Source: SAR86 cluster bacterium (GTDB lineage Bacteria > Pseudomonadota > Gammaproteobacteria > Magnimaribacterales > Magnimaribacteraceae). From it: 64,000 bases of DNA. Below, piece after piece: positions 41,734 through 50,645 of this stretch (the first letter of the stretch is position 1; every line of letters starts with the position of its first letter). Both the position numbers and the translations under genes were made by a program. Where the stretch lies: contig JAQWNM010000010.1 in the NCBI GenBank assembly GCA_029268615.1, forward strand, positions 186,001-250,000, read 5' to 3'. Below the pieces are notes generated by a model that was given only the letters and a program-made list of their open reading frames with translations, did not search any database and was not told where the DNA came from.

Positions 41734-42906
41734 ATGAAAGAAATAAAAATTGGAACTTCTTCTAGCAAGCAAAAATATGGAGATAGATTAGATACTGTAT
41801 TAATTGAATTGAATGAAAAAACTAAATTGTCAGGTCTCTTTACAACCAATGATTTAAAAGCAGCCCCTGTTATAGTTTGTAAAGAAAATATAAATGAAAA
41901 TAAAAAAGGTAAGAAGTATCTTGTAATTAATGCAGGTAATGCAAATGCAGCAACAGGGAGTTACGGCTTAAAAGACTGCAAAGATATTAATGCCTATCTA
42001 GGTAAAGAATTTGATTGTCAAGAAAATCAATTCCTTCCGTTCTCTACTGGAGTCATAGGAGAAAGGCTCAACTTGCCAGCACTTAAAAAGGCTCTGATAA
42101 AAGGAAAAAAAAATCTCGGTCTCTCTAACTGGAAAGAATTTGCTGAAGCAATCATGACCACGGATACTAAAATAAAATTAATTAAAAAAACAATATTAGT
42201 TAAAAAAGAGAAAGTAAATATATTTGCTGTTGCAAAAGGTTCTGCGATGATCCATCCAAATATGGCAACCCTCTTAAGCTTTATTTTTACTGATTTAAGA
42301 ATAAATAATGGAGATTTACATAAAATTCATAGAACAGCTTGTGATCAATCTTTAAATGCAATATCAGTGGATGGAGATCTTTCAACAAATGACTCTTCAT
42401 TGTTAGTTGCTACTGGGAGTTCTTTAGTAAATTTTAAAGATAATAGAGAATTATTAGAAAAGGAAATAATCAATACCTTCAAAGAGCTTTCTAAAAAATT
42501 AATGCTAGATGCAGAAGGTTCAAGTAAATTAATCAGTATAAAAATTAAAGGGCTTAAGTCGAATAATTTATGCAAAAAAATGGCCAGGCATATTTCTAAT
42601 TCTCTTCTTTTAAAGACTGCCTTTACTGGTGGAGACCCTAATTGGGGTAGAATTATAATGGCGGCCTGCAATTTAGAAGATTTAAAAATTAATCCTAATA
42701 ATATTGATCTCAAAATAGGCCCGCATAAAGTATTTACTAAGGGCGAACTAAACAAAAATTATTCTGAGAAAAAAGGACTAAATGAATTTAAGAAAAAGCA
42801 TATTAATTTAGAGTTAAATTTTGGAAAGACTTCGTCTTCTTTTGAGATTTTAACTTGCGATATTTCTTCAGAATATATAAGAATGAATTCGGACTATAGG
42901 AGCTAG
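41734..42906 (+). CDS. argJ: glutamate N-acetyltransferase/amino-acid acetyltransferase
   Basis: ArgJ transfers the acetyl group from N-acetylornithine to glutamate in the cyclic arginine pathway. The 390-residue proenzyme has the self-cleavage region KGSAMIHPNMATLLSF, with Thr179 as the expected nucleophile. It also has VINAGNANAATG near residue 65 and GGDPNWGRIIMAA near 300. Whether it also uses acetyl-CoA cannot be told. It is 7 nt behind secA, an arrangement also found in pseudomonads. Confidence 0.94.
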   Translation: MKEIKIGTSSSKQKYGDRLDTVLIELNEKTKLSGLFTTNDLKAAPVIVCKENINENKKGKKYLVINAGNANAATGSYGLKDCKDINAYLGKEFDCQENQFLPFSTGVIGERLNLPALKKALIKGKKNLGLSNWKEFAEAIMTTDTKIKLIKKTILVKKEKVNIFAVAKGSAMIHPNMATLLSFIFTDLRINNGDLHKIHRTACDQSLNAISVDGDLSTNDSSLLVATGSSLVNFKDNRELLEKEIINTFKELSKKLMLDAEGSSKLISIKIKGLKSNNLCKKMARHISNSLLLKTAFTGGDPNWGRIIMAACNLEDLKINPNNIDLKIGPHKVFTKGELNKNYSEKKGLNEFKKKHINLELNFGKTSSSFEILTCDISSEYIRMNSDYRS

Positions 42907-42912
42907 TTAATA

Positions 42913-43467
42913 ATGGTGATGCCTGAGATATTCACTATTTCAGAGAGTTTATTAGAAAAAGAAGACCTTCATAATTTCATTAAATTGCTATCATCAAGGA
43001 ATTTGAAGATTATCCAATTCAGAATGAAGAACTTAGATCTGGATGATCAAAAAAGACAACTATTAAATGCTAAAGAAATGTGCTCGAAATATAACTTAAA
43101 ACTAGTTGTAAATTCATTTCATAATAAAATAAATATCAAAAAAGTTGAGGGCCTTCATCTAACATCAGCTGATTTAATGAAAGTTAATAAAGAAGGTCTT
43201 CCCGATATTCCTATTATTGGTGCTTCTTGTCATAACCTAGAACAAGTTCATAAGGCTAATATACTCAATCTAAATTATATTTATCTATCTCCAGTTCTAG
43301 AGACAAGATCTCATGAAAGTTTGCAACCTCTTGGCTGGAAAAATTTTAAAAAATTAAGCAACTTATGCAAAATCCCTGTGTTTGCCTTAGGAGGAATGAG
43401 TTTATCGGATTTAAATACGGCCAAAAAAAATGGGGCATATGGTATAGCTGGTATTAGTTTTTTTTAA
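42913..43467 (+). CDS. ThiE/TenI-like TIM-barrel domain protein
   Basis: The 184-residue protein resembles thiamine-phosphate synthase: IIQFRMKNLD near the start, GLHLTSADL, IIGASCHNLEQVHKA, YIYLSPVLETRSHES and FALGGMSLSDLNTAKKNGAYGIAGI. In many gammaproteobacteria this position, after secA-argJ, holds a fused Nudix(MutT)-ThiE protein. Here only the ThiE half exists and no Nudix box (GX5EX7REUXEEXGU) is present. Its function, whether thiamine synthesis or nucleotide sanitation, is unclear. The ATG at 42913 has a GGAG about 10 nt upstream, and Met3 is an alternative start. Confidence 0.75.
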   Translation: MVMPEIFTISESLLEKEDLHNFIKLLSSRNLKIIQFRMKNLDLDDQKRQLLNAKEMCSKYNLKLVVNSFHNKINIKKVEGLHLTSADLMKVNKEGLPDIPIIGASCHNLEQVHKANILNLNYIYLSPVLETRSHESLQPLGWKNFKKLSNLCKIPVFALGGMSLSDLNTAKKNGAYGIAGISFF

Positions 43468-43470
43468 ATC

Positions 43471-43671
43471 TTAGGCTTTTTCTGGATCATCTAAAATACT
43501 TTCATTTAAAGAATCCCCAGGAATCTTATGCATCTCATTTGTCCAAGCACCTAGATCAAGTAATTGGCATCTTTTAGAACAAAAAGGTCTATAAATATTT
43601 TTTTTTGACCACTCTGATAATGAGTTACATTCTGGGCACTTTACTGTCTTGGTGAGTTTATTTATTGGCAT
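43471..43671 (-). CDS. yacG: DNA gyrase inhibitor YacG (zinc-binding)
   Basis: YacG binds GyrB and inhibits gyrase in E. coli. The 66-residue protein has the four-cysteine zinc site CPECNS, then FCSKRCQLLDLGAW, which is diagnostic. It overlaps coaE by 10 nt, the usual coaE-yacG arrangement, and is convergent with the ThiE-like gene (3 nt between stops). Confidence 0.93.
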   Translation of the reverse strand: MPINKLTKTVKCPECNSLSEWSKKNIYRPFCSKRCQLLDLGAWTNEMHKIPGDSLNESILDDPEKA

Positions 43672-44252
43672 AATTTCAAGTAAATTTCATGGAACTCTCT
43701 TACTTTTATCTTCAGTTCTTTTAGGTCACCATTATTAAATAAAACATCATCAGCTTTAGCAAGCCTCTGATTTCTTGTCATTTGAGATCCCATTATGCTG
43801 ACTACCTGATCTTTTGAAACATTATCTCTAAGGACGGTTCTTTTTATCTGTTTCTCCTCTTCAGAGTCTATAATCAAAATTCTTGAACAATATTCTAATT
43901 GATTTGTTTCTAATAAAAGGGGTGAAACTAAAATACTGTATTCAGAGTGTGAGTCCTTCAAGGCAGAACTAAGAAAACTATTTATTCTAGGATGAAGAAG
44001 TTCTTCTAGCCATTTCTTTTCAACTGAATTGGCGAAGATGATCTCTCTAAGTTTTGCTCTATTTAAAAAGCCATCTTGAAGAATCTCACTTCCAAAGTGT
44101 GATTTAATTTCTAACAAACTGGGCATACCTGGTTTTACAACTTCTCTTGAAGCCTGGTCAGCATCCACAATATCTACTCCTAGCTTCTTAAATTCTTCGG
44201 AAGCCGCAGTCTTTCCACTGCCTATACCTCCAGTTAATCCGACTACAAACAT
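43662..44252 (-). CDS. coaE: dephospho-CoA kinase
   Basis: CoaE phosphorylates dephospho-CoA, the last step of coenzyme A synthesis. The 196-residue protein has the P-loop GLTGGIGSGKTAA at residues 5-17, then DIVDADQASREVV, and the lid region with RTVLRDNVSKDQVVSIMGSQ. Length is typical. It overlaps yacG and follows the alpha/beta hydrolase gene by 29 nt, so all three may be co-transcribed. Confidence 0.96.
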   Translation of the reverse strand: MFVVGLTGGIGSGKTAASEEFKKLGVDIVDADQASREVVKPGMPSLLEIKSHFGSEILQDGFLNRAKLREIIFANSVEKKWLEELLHPRINSFLSSALKDSHSEYSILVSPLLLETNQLEYCSRILIIDSEEEKQIKRTVLRDNVSKDQVVSIMGSQMTRNQRLAKADDVLFNNGDLKELKIKVREFHEIYLKLCQ

Positions 44253-44281
44253 GAAGTGATTTTATCAGAGTCTGATATTTA

Positions 44282-45118
44282 CTATGAATGCTTTTTTAAA
44301 AAACTTAGAGCTGATTCAGCAAAGATATCATTTCTATCTCCTGCTATCATATGAGCAGCGTCTCTTATCTCTATAAATTCAGAATGTTTAATAATGCTTA
44401 AAAATTTTTCTACGTCCACTTCAGTCAGAACATCGCTCAATGCTCCCCTGACTAACAAAGTAGGAGATATAACTCTAGACGCTGCGTTAACCTGCTCTTC
44501 CTGAAAATCATCATATGAACTAGATCTTCTGTTTATAAATAAAGGGTCCCAGTGCCAATAATATCGACCATCCTCCTTTAACCTTAGATTTTTACTTAGA
44601 CCTTTAGTATCTCTCGGTCTTTTTCTATGAGGTAAATAACTTGATACTGCATTAGCTGCATCATCTATACTGGCAAAACCTTTTTTTCCTGATTGCATAA
44701 AACCTACAACTTTATCTGCACCTTTTGGGTCAGGATAAAGACCTATATCCACCATTACTAAGGCTTTACAAAAGTCACTCTTTTCTTCATCGCCAGCCAA
44801 AGATAATGAAATCATTCCTCCCAAAGAAGCTCCTACTAAAAAAGCTGGTTTATCTAAGAATTCTAGAATGCTAACTACATCCTTTTTATGTGAACTAATT
44901 GAATAATCTCCTTTTGGGTGCCACTCGCTATCTCCATGTCCTCTCAAATCTAAAGATAAAACTTGAAATCCTTCTCGAACAAATTTCTTTGCTGTTCCTC
45001 CCCAAGCATGTCTTGTTTGACCTCCGCCATGTAATAAAAGAACTAAAGGATCTAATTCTGATCCATAAAGATCACCTGCTAAAACAAGGTCATCATGTCC
45101 TTTAAATTTTGTGATCAT
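44282..45118 (-). CDS. alpha/beta hydrolase
   Basis: The 278-residue protein has the alpha/beta-hydrolase pattern: the oxyanion loop LLLHGGGQTRHAW, DLRGHGDSEW, the nucleophile elbow GASLGG with Ser98, and His256 in DAAHMIAGD. The acid is probably the Asp in GALSDVLTEVDVEK. It has no signal peptide, so it is cytoplasmic. The substrate cannot be deduced. It lies upstream of coaE on the same strand and divergent from the LLM oxidoreductase gene. Confidence 0.85.
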   Translation of the reverse strand: MITKFKGHDDLVLAGDLYGSELDPLVLLLHGGGQTRHAWGGTAKKFVREGFQVLSLDLRGHGDSEWHPKGDYSISSHKKDVVSILEFLDKPAFLVGASLGGMISLSLAGDEEKSDFCKALVMVDIGLYPDPKGADKVVGFMQSGKKGFASIDDAANAVSSYLPHRKRPRDTKGLSKNLRLKEDGRYYWHWDPLFINRRSSSYDDFQEEQVNAASRVISPTLLVRGALSDVLTEVDVEKFLSIIKHSEFIEIRDAAHMIAGDRNDIFAESALSFLKKHS

Positions 45119-45226
45119 AATTTTGAGATAGGAGCTTAATATCCTTCAGATAAAATTAAAAGATTAAATTAATAATTATAATTGAAGAAGAATTAGGTAA
45201 AATTAATAAAACACTTAAAACATAAA

Positions 45227-46246
45227 ATGAAAAATTTAAAACTAGGGGTCCAAATAGGATACTTTGGAGCTCAACCAACAGAAGATATTATTGGCATTGC
45301 AAAAGAAGCTGAAGCCTTAGGTTTTGATTCTATATGGACTGCAGAAGCATGGGGATCAGATGTTTTTACTCCCTTAAGTTGGATAGGGGCGCATACAAAA
45401 AAAATTCGACTAGGAACTGGTATAGCTCAAATATCAGCAAGAACTCCTGCTGCTACAGCAATGGCTGCATTGACACTTGACCATCTTTCATTAGGAAGAA
45501 TGATTCTGGGTCTTGGCGTTTCTGGTCCACAAGTAGTTGAAGGTTGGTATGGTCAACCTTTTTCTAAACCATTATCTAGAACCAGAGAATACGTAAATAT
45601 AATTAGACAAGTACTAGACCGAAAAGAGCCAGTTCAAAATGACGGGGTGCACTATCCTCTTCCCTATAAAAATGAGGGAAGTTGGAATTTAGGTAAACCT
45701 TTAAAATCTATAACCCATCCTCTCAGAAAAGATTTACCAATTTTTCTAGGAGCAGAAGGACCAAAAAATGTAACCATGACAGCAGAAATAGCAGATGGAT
45801 GGCTCCCACTTTATTACTCACCTTATAGGCAGGAAGTTTATGCAGACCAATTAAAGGGTGCTAATGATAATTTTGAGATTTCAGCAGGCGTTACCATCAG
45901 CATATGTGATGATCTAGAAAAAGGCCTCCTACCTATTAAAAATACTTTAGCACTTTATATAGGAGGTATGGGAGCTGCAAAAAGGAATTTTCATACTGAA
46001 TTAATGGGAAGAATGGGATTTGAAAAAGAAGCTAAAAATATTCAGAAATTATTCTTAGAAGGTAAAAGAACTGAAGCAGCCATTGCAGTTCCTGACCAAT
46101 TTGCTGACGAAATATCTTTAGTTGGCCCTATAGAAAGAATCAAAGATAGGTTAGATGCCTGGAAAGAGACCCCCGTTACTTCCATTCTTGTTGCTACCCA
46201 TAGTAAGGATAAATTAAGAGAAGTGGCGGAATTAATATTAAACTAA
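45227..46246 (+). CDS. LLM-class flavin/F420-dependent oxidoreductase
   Basis: This is a luciferase-like monooxygenase (LLM) TIM-barrel protein of 339 residues. Visible signatures are LGVQIGYFGAQPTEDIIGIA, ALGFDSIWTAEAWGSD, IRLGTGIAQISARTPA, LGRMILGLGVSGPQVVEGWY and FLGAEGPKNVTMTAEIADGW. The closest remembered group is often annotated as F420-dependent (Rv3520c-like), but LLM proteins may use FMN and nothing here settles the cofactor. It stands alone on the plus strand, convergent with tRNA-Ala four bases after its stop. Confidence 0.85.
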   Translation: MKNLKLGVQIGYFGAQPTEDIIGIAKEAEALGFDSIWTAEAWGSDVFTPLSWIGAHTKKIRLGTGIAQISARTPAATAMAALTLDHLSLGRMILGLGVSGPQVVEGWYGQPFSKPLSRTREYVNIIRQVLDRKEPVQNDGVHYPLPYKNEGSWNLGKPLKSITHPLRKDLPIFLGAEGPKNVTMTAEIADGWLPLYYSPYRQEVYADQLKGANDNFEISAGVTISICDDLEKGLLPIKNTLALYIGGMGAAKRNFHTELMGRMGFEKEAKNIQKLFLEGKRTEAAIAVPDQFADEISLVGPIERIKDRLDAWKETPVTSILVATHSKDKLREVAELILN

Positions 46247-46250
46247 AACT

Positions 46251-46326
46251 TGGTGGAGCCAGTCGGGATCGAACCGACGACCTCCTGCGTGCAAGGCAAG
46301 CGCTCTCCCATCTGAGCTATGGCCCC
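46251..46326 (-). tRNA. tRNA-Ala (anticodon TGC)
   Basis: The minus strand gives acceptor GGGGCCA/TGGCTCC with one G-T pair, D-arm AGCTCAGATGGGAGAGC, anticodon stem CTTGC/GCAGG with loop CTTGCAC (anticodon TGC) and T-arm with GGTTCGATCCC. Discriminator A and an encoded CCA are present. It is not next to an rRNA operon in this window. No strong promoter was recognised in the 62 nt up to the crotonase gene. Confidence 0.97.
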
Positions 46327-46388
46327 AAGGTCGCGTAGATTAACAAAAAGCTAGAACTAAGAAAGGAAATTTTAATTTTTTTTTTAAA

Positions 46389-47066
46389 TTAACCATTTAT
46401 TGCTTTATTTATTCTTCCTAAAATATCTACTTGATCTAGATCCTTGGTTATTTTATAGCCGGGATGATCTAAAGTTGCTAAATCGTTTGCCTTTTCTAAA
46501 GCCTTAGATATTAAGGCTTCTGCCTCCACAACTTCATCTAAATAACCTGGCTCAACTGCTTTCGAGATAGGATACATTTCTGCATTAAGAATAGCTCTAA
46601 ACCAATGTGTTTTCACAATTCTAGATTTGGATATTTCTAAAATTGGTGCAGGAACAGACATCTTATTTCTAACTTCATTAGCTCCTATAATAAAGTCGCC
46701 CTTTGCTCCAAATCTGTAATCTGCACAACAAAGTAAAAAAGCTCCCAAAGCTATGCCATGACCACTACAAGCAATAACTACTGGCCTAGGAAAACCATAA
46801 ATCCTCGCTAAAAGCGTAAATCCAGCTTTCACCATATTTGATATATCATCAATATTTCCTGCTGCCATGACCTTTAAATCAAAACCTCCTGAAAACATCC
46901 CTTCTCTTCCAGTAATTAGTAAAGAACCTTTTTCAACTGGAACTTTATCTAAAAGCTTATCTACTGCCTTAATCATATCTATAGAAAATACATTGGCCTT
47001 TCCATCATCTAATGTGATGACTGAAACCTCCCCTTCTTGGTTAATACTTGCTAATTCTTTTTTCAT
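46389..47066 (-). CDS. crotonase/enoyl-CoA hydratase family protein
   Basis: The 225-residue protein has the crotonase fold: the oxyanion strand MFSGGFDLKVM near residue 58 and SGHGIALGAFLLCCADYRFG at 101-120. Glu131 in GANEVRNKM matches one of the two catalytic glutamates of enoyl-CoA hydratase. The other position, in the ALGAFLL helix, has no Glu, so simple hydratase activity is doubtful; isomerase or thioesterase activity is possible. It is slightly short for the family. It is divergent from the SDR gene. Confidence 0.85.
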   Translation of the reverse strand: MKKELASINQEGEVSVITLDDGKANVFSIDMIKAVDKLLDKVPVEKGSLLITGREGMFSGGFDLKVMAAGNIDDISNMVKAGFTLLARIYGFPRPVVIACSGHGIALGAFLLCCADYRFGAKGDFIIGANEVRNKMSVPAPILEISKSRIVKTHWFRAILNAEMYPISKAVEPGYLDEVVEAEALISKALEKANDLATLDHPGYKITKDLDQVDILGRINKAING

Positions 47067-47151
47067 TACTCCTTATAAGTCCTGTTTTATTTAAAAAAGC
47101 TCATTCTAAATTAATATCTATAATTTACTAATACTTATAGAATTAAAAAAC

Positions 47152-47925
47152 ATGTATGAGAAATTATCAAGATCAGTTCAGGGATTAGTTGTTATTATAA
47201 CTGGAGCTTCTAGCGGTATGGGAAAAGCAACTGCTGAAGTGTTTGCCGATGCTGGAGCTACTGTAATTGCTACAGACATAGATAAAAAGGGTTTAGAAAA
47301 TGTTGTTGAAGAAATCTCTAAAAATCTAGGAGTCTGTGAAGGTCATGTATTAGATGTAACTAAAAGTAATAATATAAATAGTGTAATAAATAGGATTATA
47401 AAGCGTCATAAAAATATAGATATCTTAATTAATAATGCTGGTGTAGCCTTTCCAACTTCTTTTGAAGATTTAGAATATGAATCTAAATGGAATAGAACTA
47501 TCGACGTTCTTTTAACAGGTCAAATGAAAGTAATTAAAGCTACCCTTCCTTATATTTTAAAATCATCCTGCCCAAGAATTGTTAATATATCTTCCACAGA
47601 AGGCTTTGGCGCCACTCCCTTGCATAGCCCTTACACCTCTGCCAAACATGGAGTAATAGGTCTAACAAGATCCTTGGCTGTAGAATTAGGACCTAAAGGA
47701 GTAACAGTAAATTGCATCTGCCCAGGTCCAATCAATACAAATATGACTGCAGGAATTGAGGGTGATAAGAAAAAAAAATATGCTCGAAGAAGAGTTCCTT
47801 TAAATAGATATGGTGAACCTCAAGAAGTAGCACATGCAACGCTGAATCTATGTCTTCCCTCGTCATCGTTTATTAATGGAGCCATCCTTCCAGTGGATGG
47901 AGGTTTATCCATAAAAAGAGCTTAA
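47152..47925 (+). CDS. short-chain dehydrogenase/reductase (SDR)
   Basis: This is a classical NAD(P)-dependent SDR of 257 residues: the cofactor motif TGASSGMG at 17-24, NNAG at 94-97, catalytic Ser147/148 in NISSTEG, and Tyr161-x3-Lys165 in YTSAK. Asp42 after the second strand (ATDIDKKG) suggests NAD preference. The substrate is unknown. It leads a plus-strand set with a sterol-desaturase-like gene (52 nt) and an epoxide hydrolase (6 nt further on), so the three may act on one lipid or isoprenoid-like substrate. Confidence 0.9.
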   Translation: MYEKLSRSVQGLVVIITGASSGMGKATAEVFADAGATVIATDIDKKGLENVVEEISKNLGVCEGHVLDVTKSNNINSVINRIIKRHKNIDILINNAGVAFPTSFEDLEYESKWNRTIDVLLTGQMKVIKATLPYILKSSCPRIVNISSTEGFGATPLHSPYTSAKHGVIGLTRSLAVELGPKGVTVNCICPGPINTNMTAGIEGDKKKKYARRRVPLNRYGEPQEVAHATLNLCLPSSSFINGAILPVDGGLSIKRA

Positions 47926-47977
47926 TCCTTGTAATCTTTGCAAGAATTCTGTTCAATTCACCCACACAAAAATTAGA

Positions 47978-49222
47978 ATGGACAAATCAAACTTAATCTT
48001 CCTAGTTATACCTATTTTCTTTCTTTTAGTTTTCAAAGAATTTCTGTATGGAGTTCTAACAAAAAAAAATAACTACAGATTAAATGATACTTTTATGAGC
48101 ATTGGTCTTGGTTTAGTTAGCAGATTCATTCCTATTCTCAATTTAGGTTTTCAAGCTGCTACTTTTACATTAATTGCTAATTCATTTAATTTAAAAATAA
48201 TGCCTATAAATAGTTGGATTACAATAATCTTAGCTTTCGTACTTTATGACCTTTGTTATTATTGGATGCATAGAATGCATCATGAATATAAATTCCTCTG
48301 GGGAACTCATGTTGTCCATCATCACGGCGAAGAATTCAATCTATCAACCGCAATGCGCCAAACTAGTACCGGCTTTTTATGGAAATGGATATTCTTTCTT
48401 CCAATGATAATAATTGGGATACCGGTTCAGGTTTTTGTAGCTGTGGGAGGCCTAAATTTAATTTACCAATTTTGGGTTCATACCGAACATATTCCGAAAC
48501 TTGGATGGATGGAAAAAATATTTATTACACCTTCTAATCATAGAATTCATCATGCAAAAAATAAAGAATACATAGATGCAAACTATGGAGGAGTTTTTAT
48601 TCTTTGGGATAGAATTTTTGGTACTTACATAGAGGAAAGGGATAACTTGAAGCCGGTTTTTGGAACTGTAAAACCCATTAGAAGTTGGAATCCAGTATGG
48701 GCAAATATTGAAATTTTTAGTCAAATGGCAAAAGATAGTTTTTATACACAAAACTGGAAAGATAAATTGAGAGTCTGGATATCGAAAACTAGTTGGAGGC
48801 CCAATGATGTAGCTGTTCTTTTCCCTAGTAATCCTGAGAATATAGATTTAAAAGATAAATATAACCCTGAGATGAATAAAATTCATACTTGGTTTTCTTG
48901 GATCCAGCTTGCTGCTTTATTGCCTTTATTTGGAGTCATATTTGTAACTCTTTCTAACCAAACATATATGGAAACATTCATATTTGGATTCTTACTCTTA
49001 ACCATCACGACTAGTACCTCAATTGTGATGATGAACAATAAAATGGGTCTTTGGTTAGAATTTTTAAGATCTTCTTTTGTAATCTTTGTCCTTATGGGAA
49101 CAGAACTAGTATCAAATACTCTTTTGATATCACAATTATTTATTCTTCATTCTTTGATAAATATTTTATTCGTTGGCGCAACCAAAGTTTCTTCAATCAA
49201 CTTAAAAACTATTCAAACTTAA
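47978..49222 (+). CDS. sterol desaturase/fatty-acid hydroxylase family membrane protein
   Basis: The 414-residue integral membrane protein has the di-iron histidine boxes of the superfamily: HRMHH (98-102), HVVHHH (111-116), WVHTEH and NHRIHH. It has roughly four N-terminal hydrophobic segments and an additional C-terminal membrane domain of three to four segments after residue 305. Relatives hydroxylate or desaturate sterols, carotenoids or fatty acids with O2; the substrate here is unknown. It lies between the SDR and the epoxide hydrolase and is probably co-expressed with them. Confidence 0.87.
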   Translation: MDKSNLIFLVIPIFFLLVFKEFLYGVLTKKNNYRLNDTFMSIGLGLVSRFIPILNLGFQAATFTLIANSFNLKIMPINSWITIILAFVLYDLCYYWMHRMHHEYKFLWGTHVVHHHGEEFNLSTAMRQTSTGFLWKWIFFLPMIIIGIPVQVFVAVGGLNLIYQFWVHTEHIPKLGWMEKIFITPSNHRIHHAKNKEYIDANYGGVFILWDRIFGTYIEERDNLKPVFGTVKPIRSWNPVWANIEIFSQMAKDSFYTQNWKDKLRVWISKTSWRPNDVAVLFPSNPENIDLKDKYNPEMNKIHTWFSWIQLAALLPLFGVIFVTLSNQTYMETFIFGFLLLTITTSTSIVMMNNKMGLWLEFLRSSFVIFVLMGTELVSNTLLISQLFILHSLINILFVGATKVSSINLKTIQT

Positions 49223-49228
49223 TTCATA

Positions 49229-50362
49229 ATGAGTATTCAGCCTTTTAAAATAGAAATTAGTGATGCAGATTTAGATAATTTGCATACAAGATTATCTAAC
49301 ACAAGGTGGCCCGATAAAGAAACTCCAGGAGATTGGAGTCAAGGAATACCTTTGGCCTATATGAAAGAAATATGTTCCTACTGGTTAGAAAAATATGATT
49401 GGAGGAAATGTGAGTCTAAACTTAATACCTTCGCACAATTCAAAACCAACTTTGATAATGTAGATATCCATTTTATACATCAAAGATCTTCACACAAAGA
49501 TGCCAGACCATTGCTTATTACGCATGGTTGGCCAGGATCAATAATTGAATTTCATAAGGTAATTAATCGTTTAACAGAACCAACAAATCATGGAGGGGAA
49601 TCTAAAGATGCATTCCACATCATAGCCCCATCTTTACCTGGGTATGGATTTTCTGGAAAACCAAAAGTAACTGGTTGGGGTGCAGAAAAGATAGCTAAAG
49701 TTTGGAGTCAATTGATGTCTGAACTTGATTATGATCAATATTTTGCTCAAGGCGGTGATTGGGGAGCCCTTGTCACAACTGAAATAGGAAAACAGGATCC
49801 AGGGCATTGTAAGGCTATCCACCTTAATATGGCAATTGCTTCTCCAGATCCAGAAACTTTAGAAAATATGACAGAAAAAGAGCAACTTGCATTAAAAGAT
49901 ATGGGTTTTTATCAAGAGTGGGATTCTGGTTATTCAAAGCAACAAAGTACTAGACCTCAAACTCTGGGATATGGCCTCGTTGATTCCCCTATAGGGCAAG
50001 CTGCATGGATATTAGAGAAGTTTTATCAATGGACTGATTGTAAAGGTCATCCAGAAAATATTTTAACTAGAGATGAATTGCTAGACAATGTAATGATGTA
50101 TTGGCTTACAAATAGCGGTGCATCATCTGCAAGGCTTTATTGGGAAAGTTTTACTAACAATAATCAAGATAAGATAAATATTCCTGCAGGAATTAGCATA
50201 TTTCCTAAGGAAATATTTAGAGCATCTGAACGATGGGCAAAGAAAAGATTTACTAACTTGAAATACTTTAATGAACTTGAAATAGGAGGTCATTTTGCTG
50301 CTTTTGAACAACCAGAAATATATGTCCAAGAAATAAGAAAGTTTTTTGGTTTATTTAAATAA
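49229..50362 (+). CDS. epoxide hydrolase (EHN-domain, juvenile-hormone/microsomal type)
   Basis: The 377-residue protein has the N-terminal EHN domain (FKIEISDADLDNLHTRLSNT, then RWPD) and an alpha/beta-hydrolase domain. It shows HGWPGS (99-104), the nucleophile Asp177 in QGGDWGALVT, and catalytic His355 in GGHFAAFEQP. This class opens epoxides to diols through an alkyl-enzyme ester. It is 6 nt after the sterol-desaturase-like gene. Its 3' end overlaps the Ogt-like frame on the other strand by 8 nt. Confidence 0.92.
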   Translation: MSIQPFKIEISDADLDNLHTRLSNTRWPDKETPGDWSQGIPLAYMKEICSYWLEKYDWRKCESKLNTFAQFKTNFDNVDIHFIHQRSSHKDARPLLITHGWPGSIIEFHKVINRLTEPTNHGGESKDAFHIIAPSLPGYGFSGKPKVTGWGAEKIAKVWSQLMSELDYDQYFAQGGDWGALVTTEIGKQDPGHCKAIHLNMAIASPDPETLENMTEKEQLALKDMGFYQEWDSGYSKQQSTRPQTLGYGLVDSPIGQAAWILEKFYQWTDCKGHPENILTRDELLDNVMMYWLTNSGASSARLYWESFTNNNQDKINIPAGISIFPKEIFRASERWAKKRFTNLKYFNELEIGGHFAAFEQPEIYVQEIRKFFGLFK

Positions 50363-50645
50363 GATTTACTCCCTCTTTTTTTAAGAGCTTTCTTTTAGTT
50401 TTTACTCCGCCCTTCCCACTATATCCTCCAATGGATCCATTCGAACAGATCACTCTATGGCATGGCACTTCTATAGGAAATGGATTTTTACCGCATGCAT
50501 TCGCAACTGCTCTTGTTGAATAAGGACGCCCTATTGCAACAGCAATCTCTTTATAAGACTTCGTAGAACCTTTCGGAATCTTTTTAAGTTCTTCCCATAC
50601 TAGAATTTGAAAAGGGGTACCTTTTTTAAAAAATATATCTCTTAT
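50355..50645 (-). pseudogene. Ogt/Ada-type methylguanine methyltransferase domain without a normal start codon
   Basis: Reading the minus strand from 50645 gives 96 residues matching the C-terminal domain of O6-alkylguanine-DNA alkyltransferases: KKGTPFQILVWEEL, then SYKEIAVAIGRP, the active site PCHRVI (Cys62) and GGYSGKGG. The usual N-terminal domain of about 70 residues is missing. No ATG, GTG or TTG occurs in frame between the upstream stop and the active-site region. The only candidate is ATA, overlapping the preceding TAA stop (ATAA). It may be a decayed remnant, or a real protein with a rare start or translational coupling. The intact catalytic motif speaks against old decay. Confidence 0.65.
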
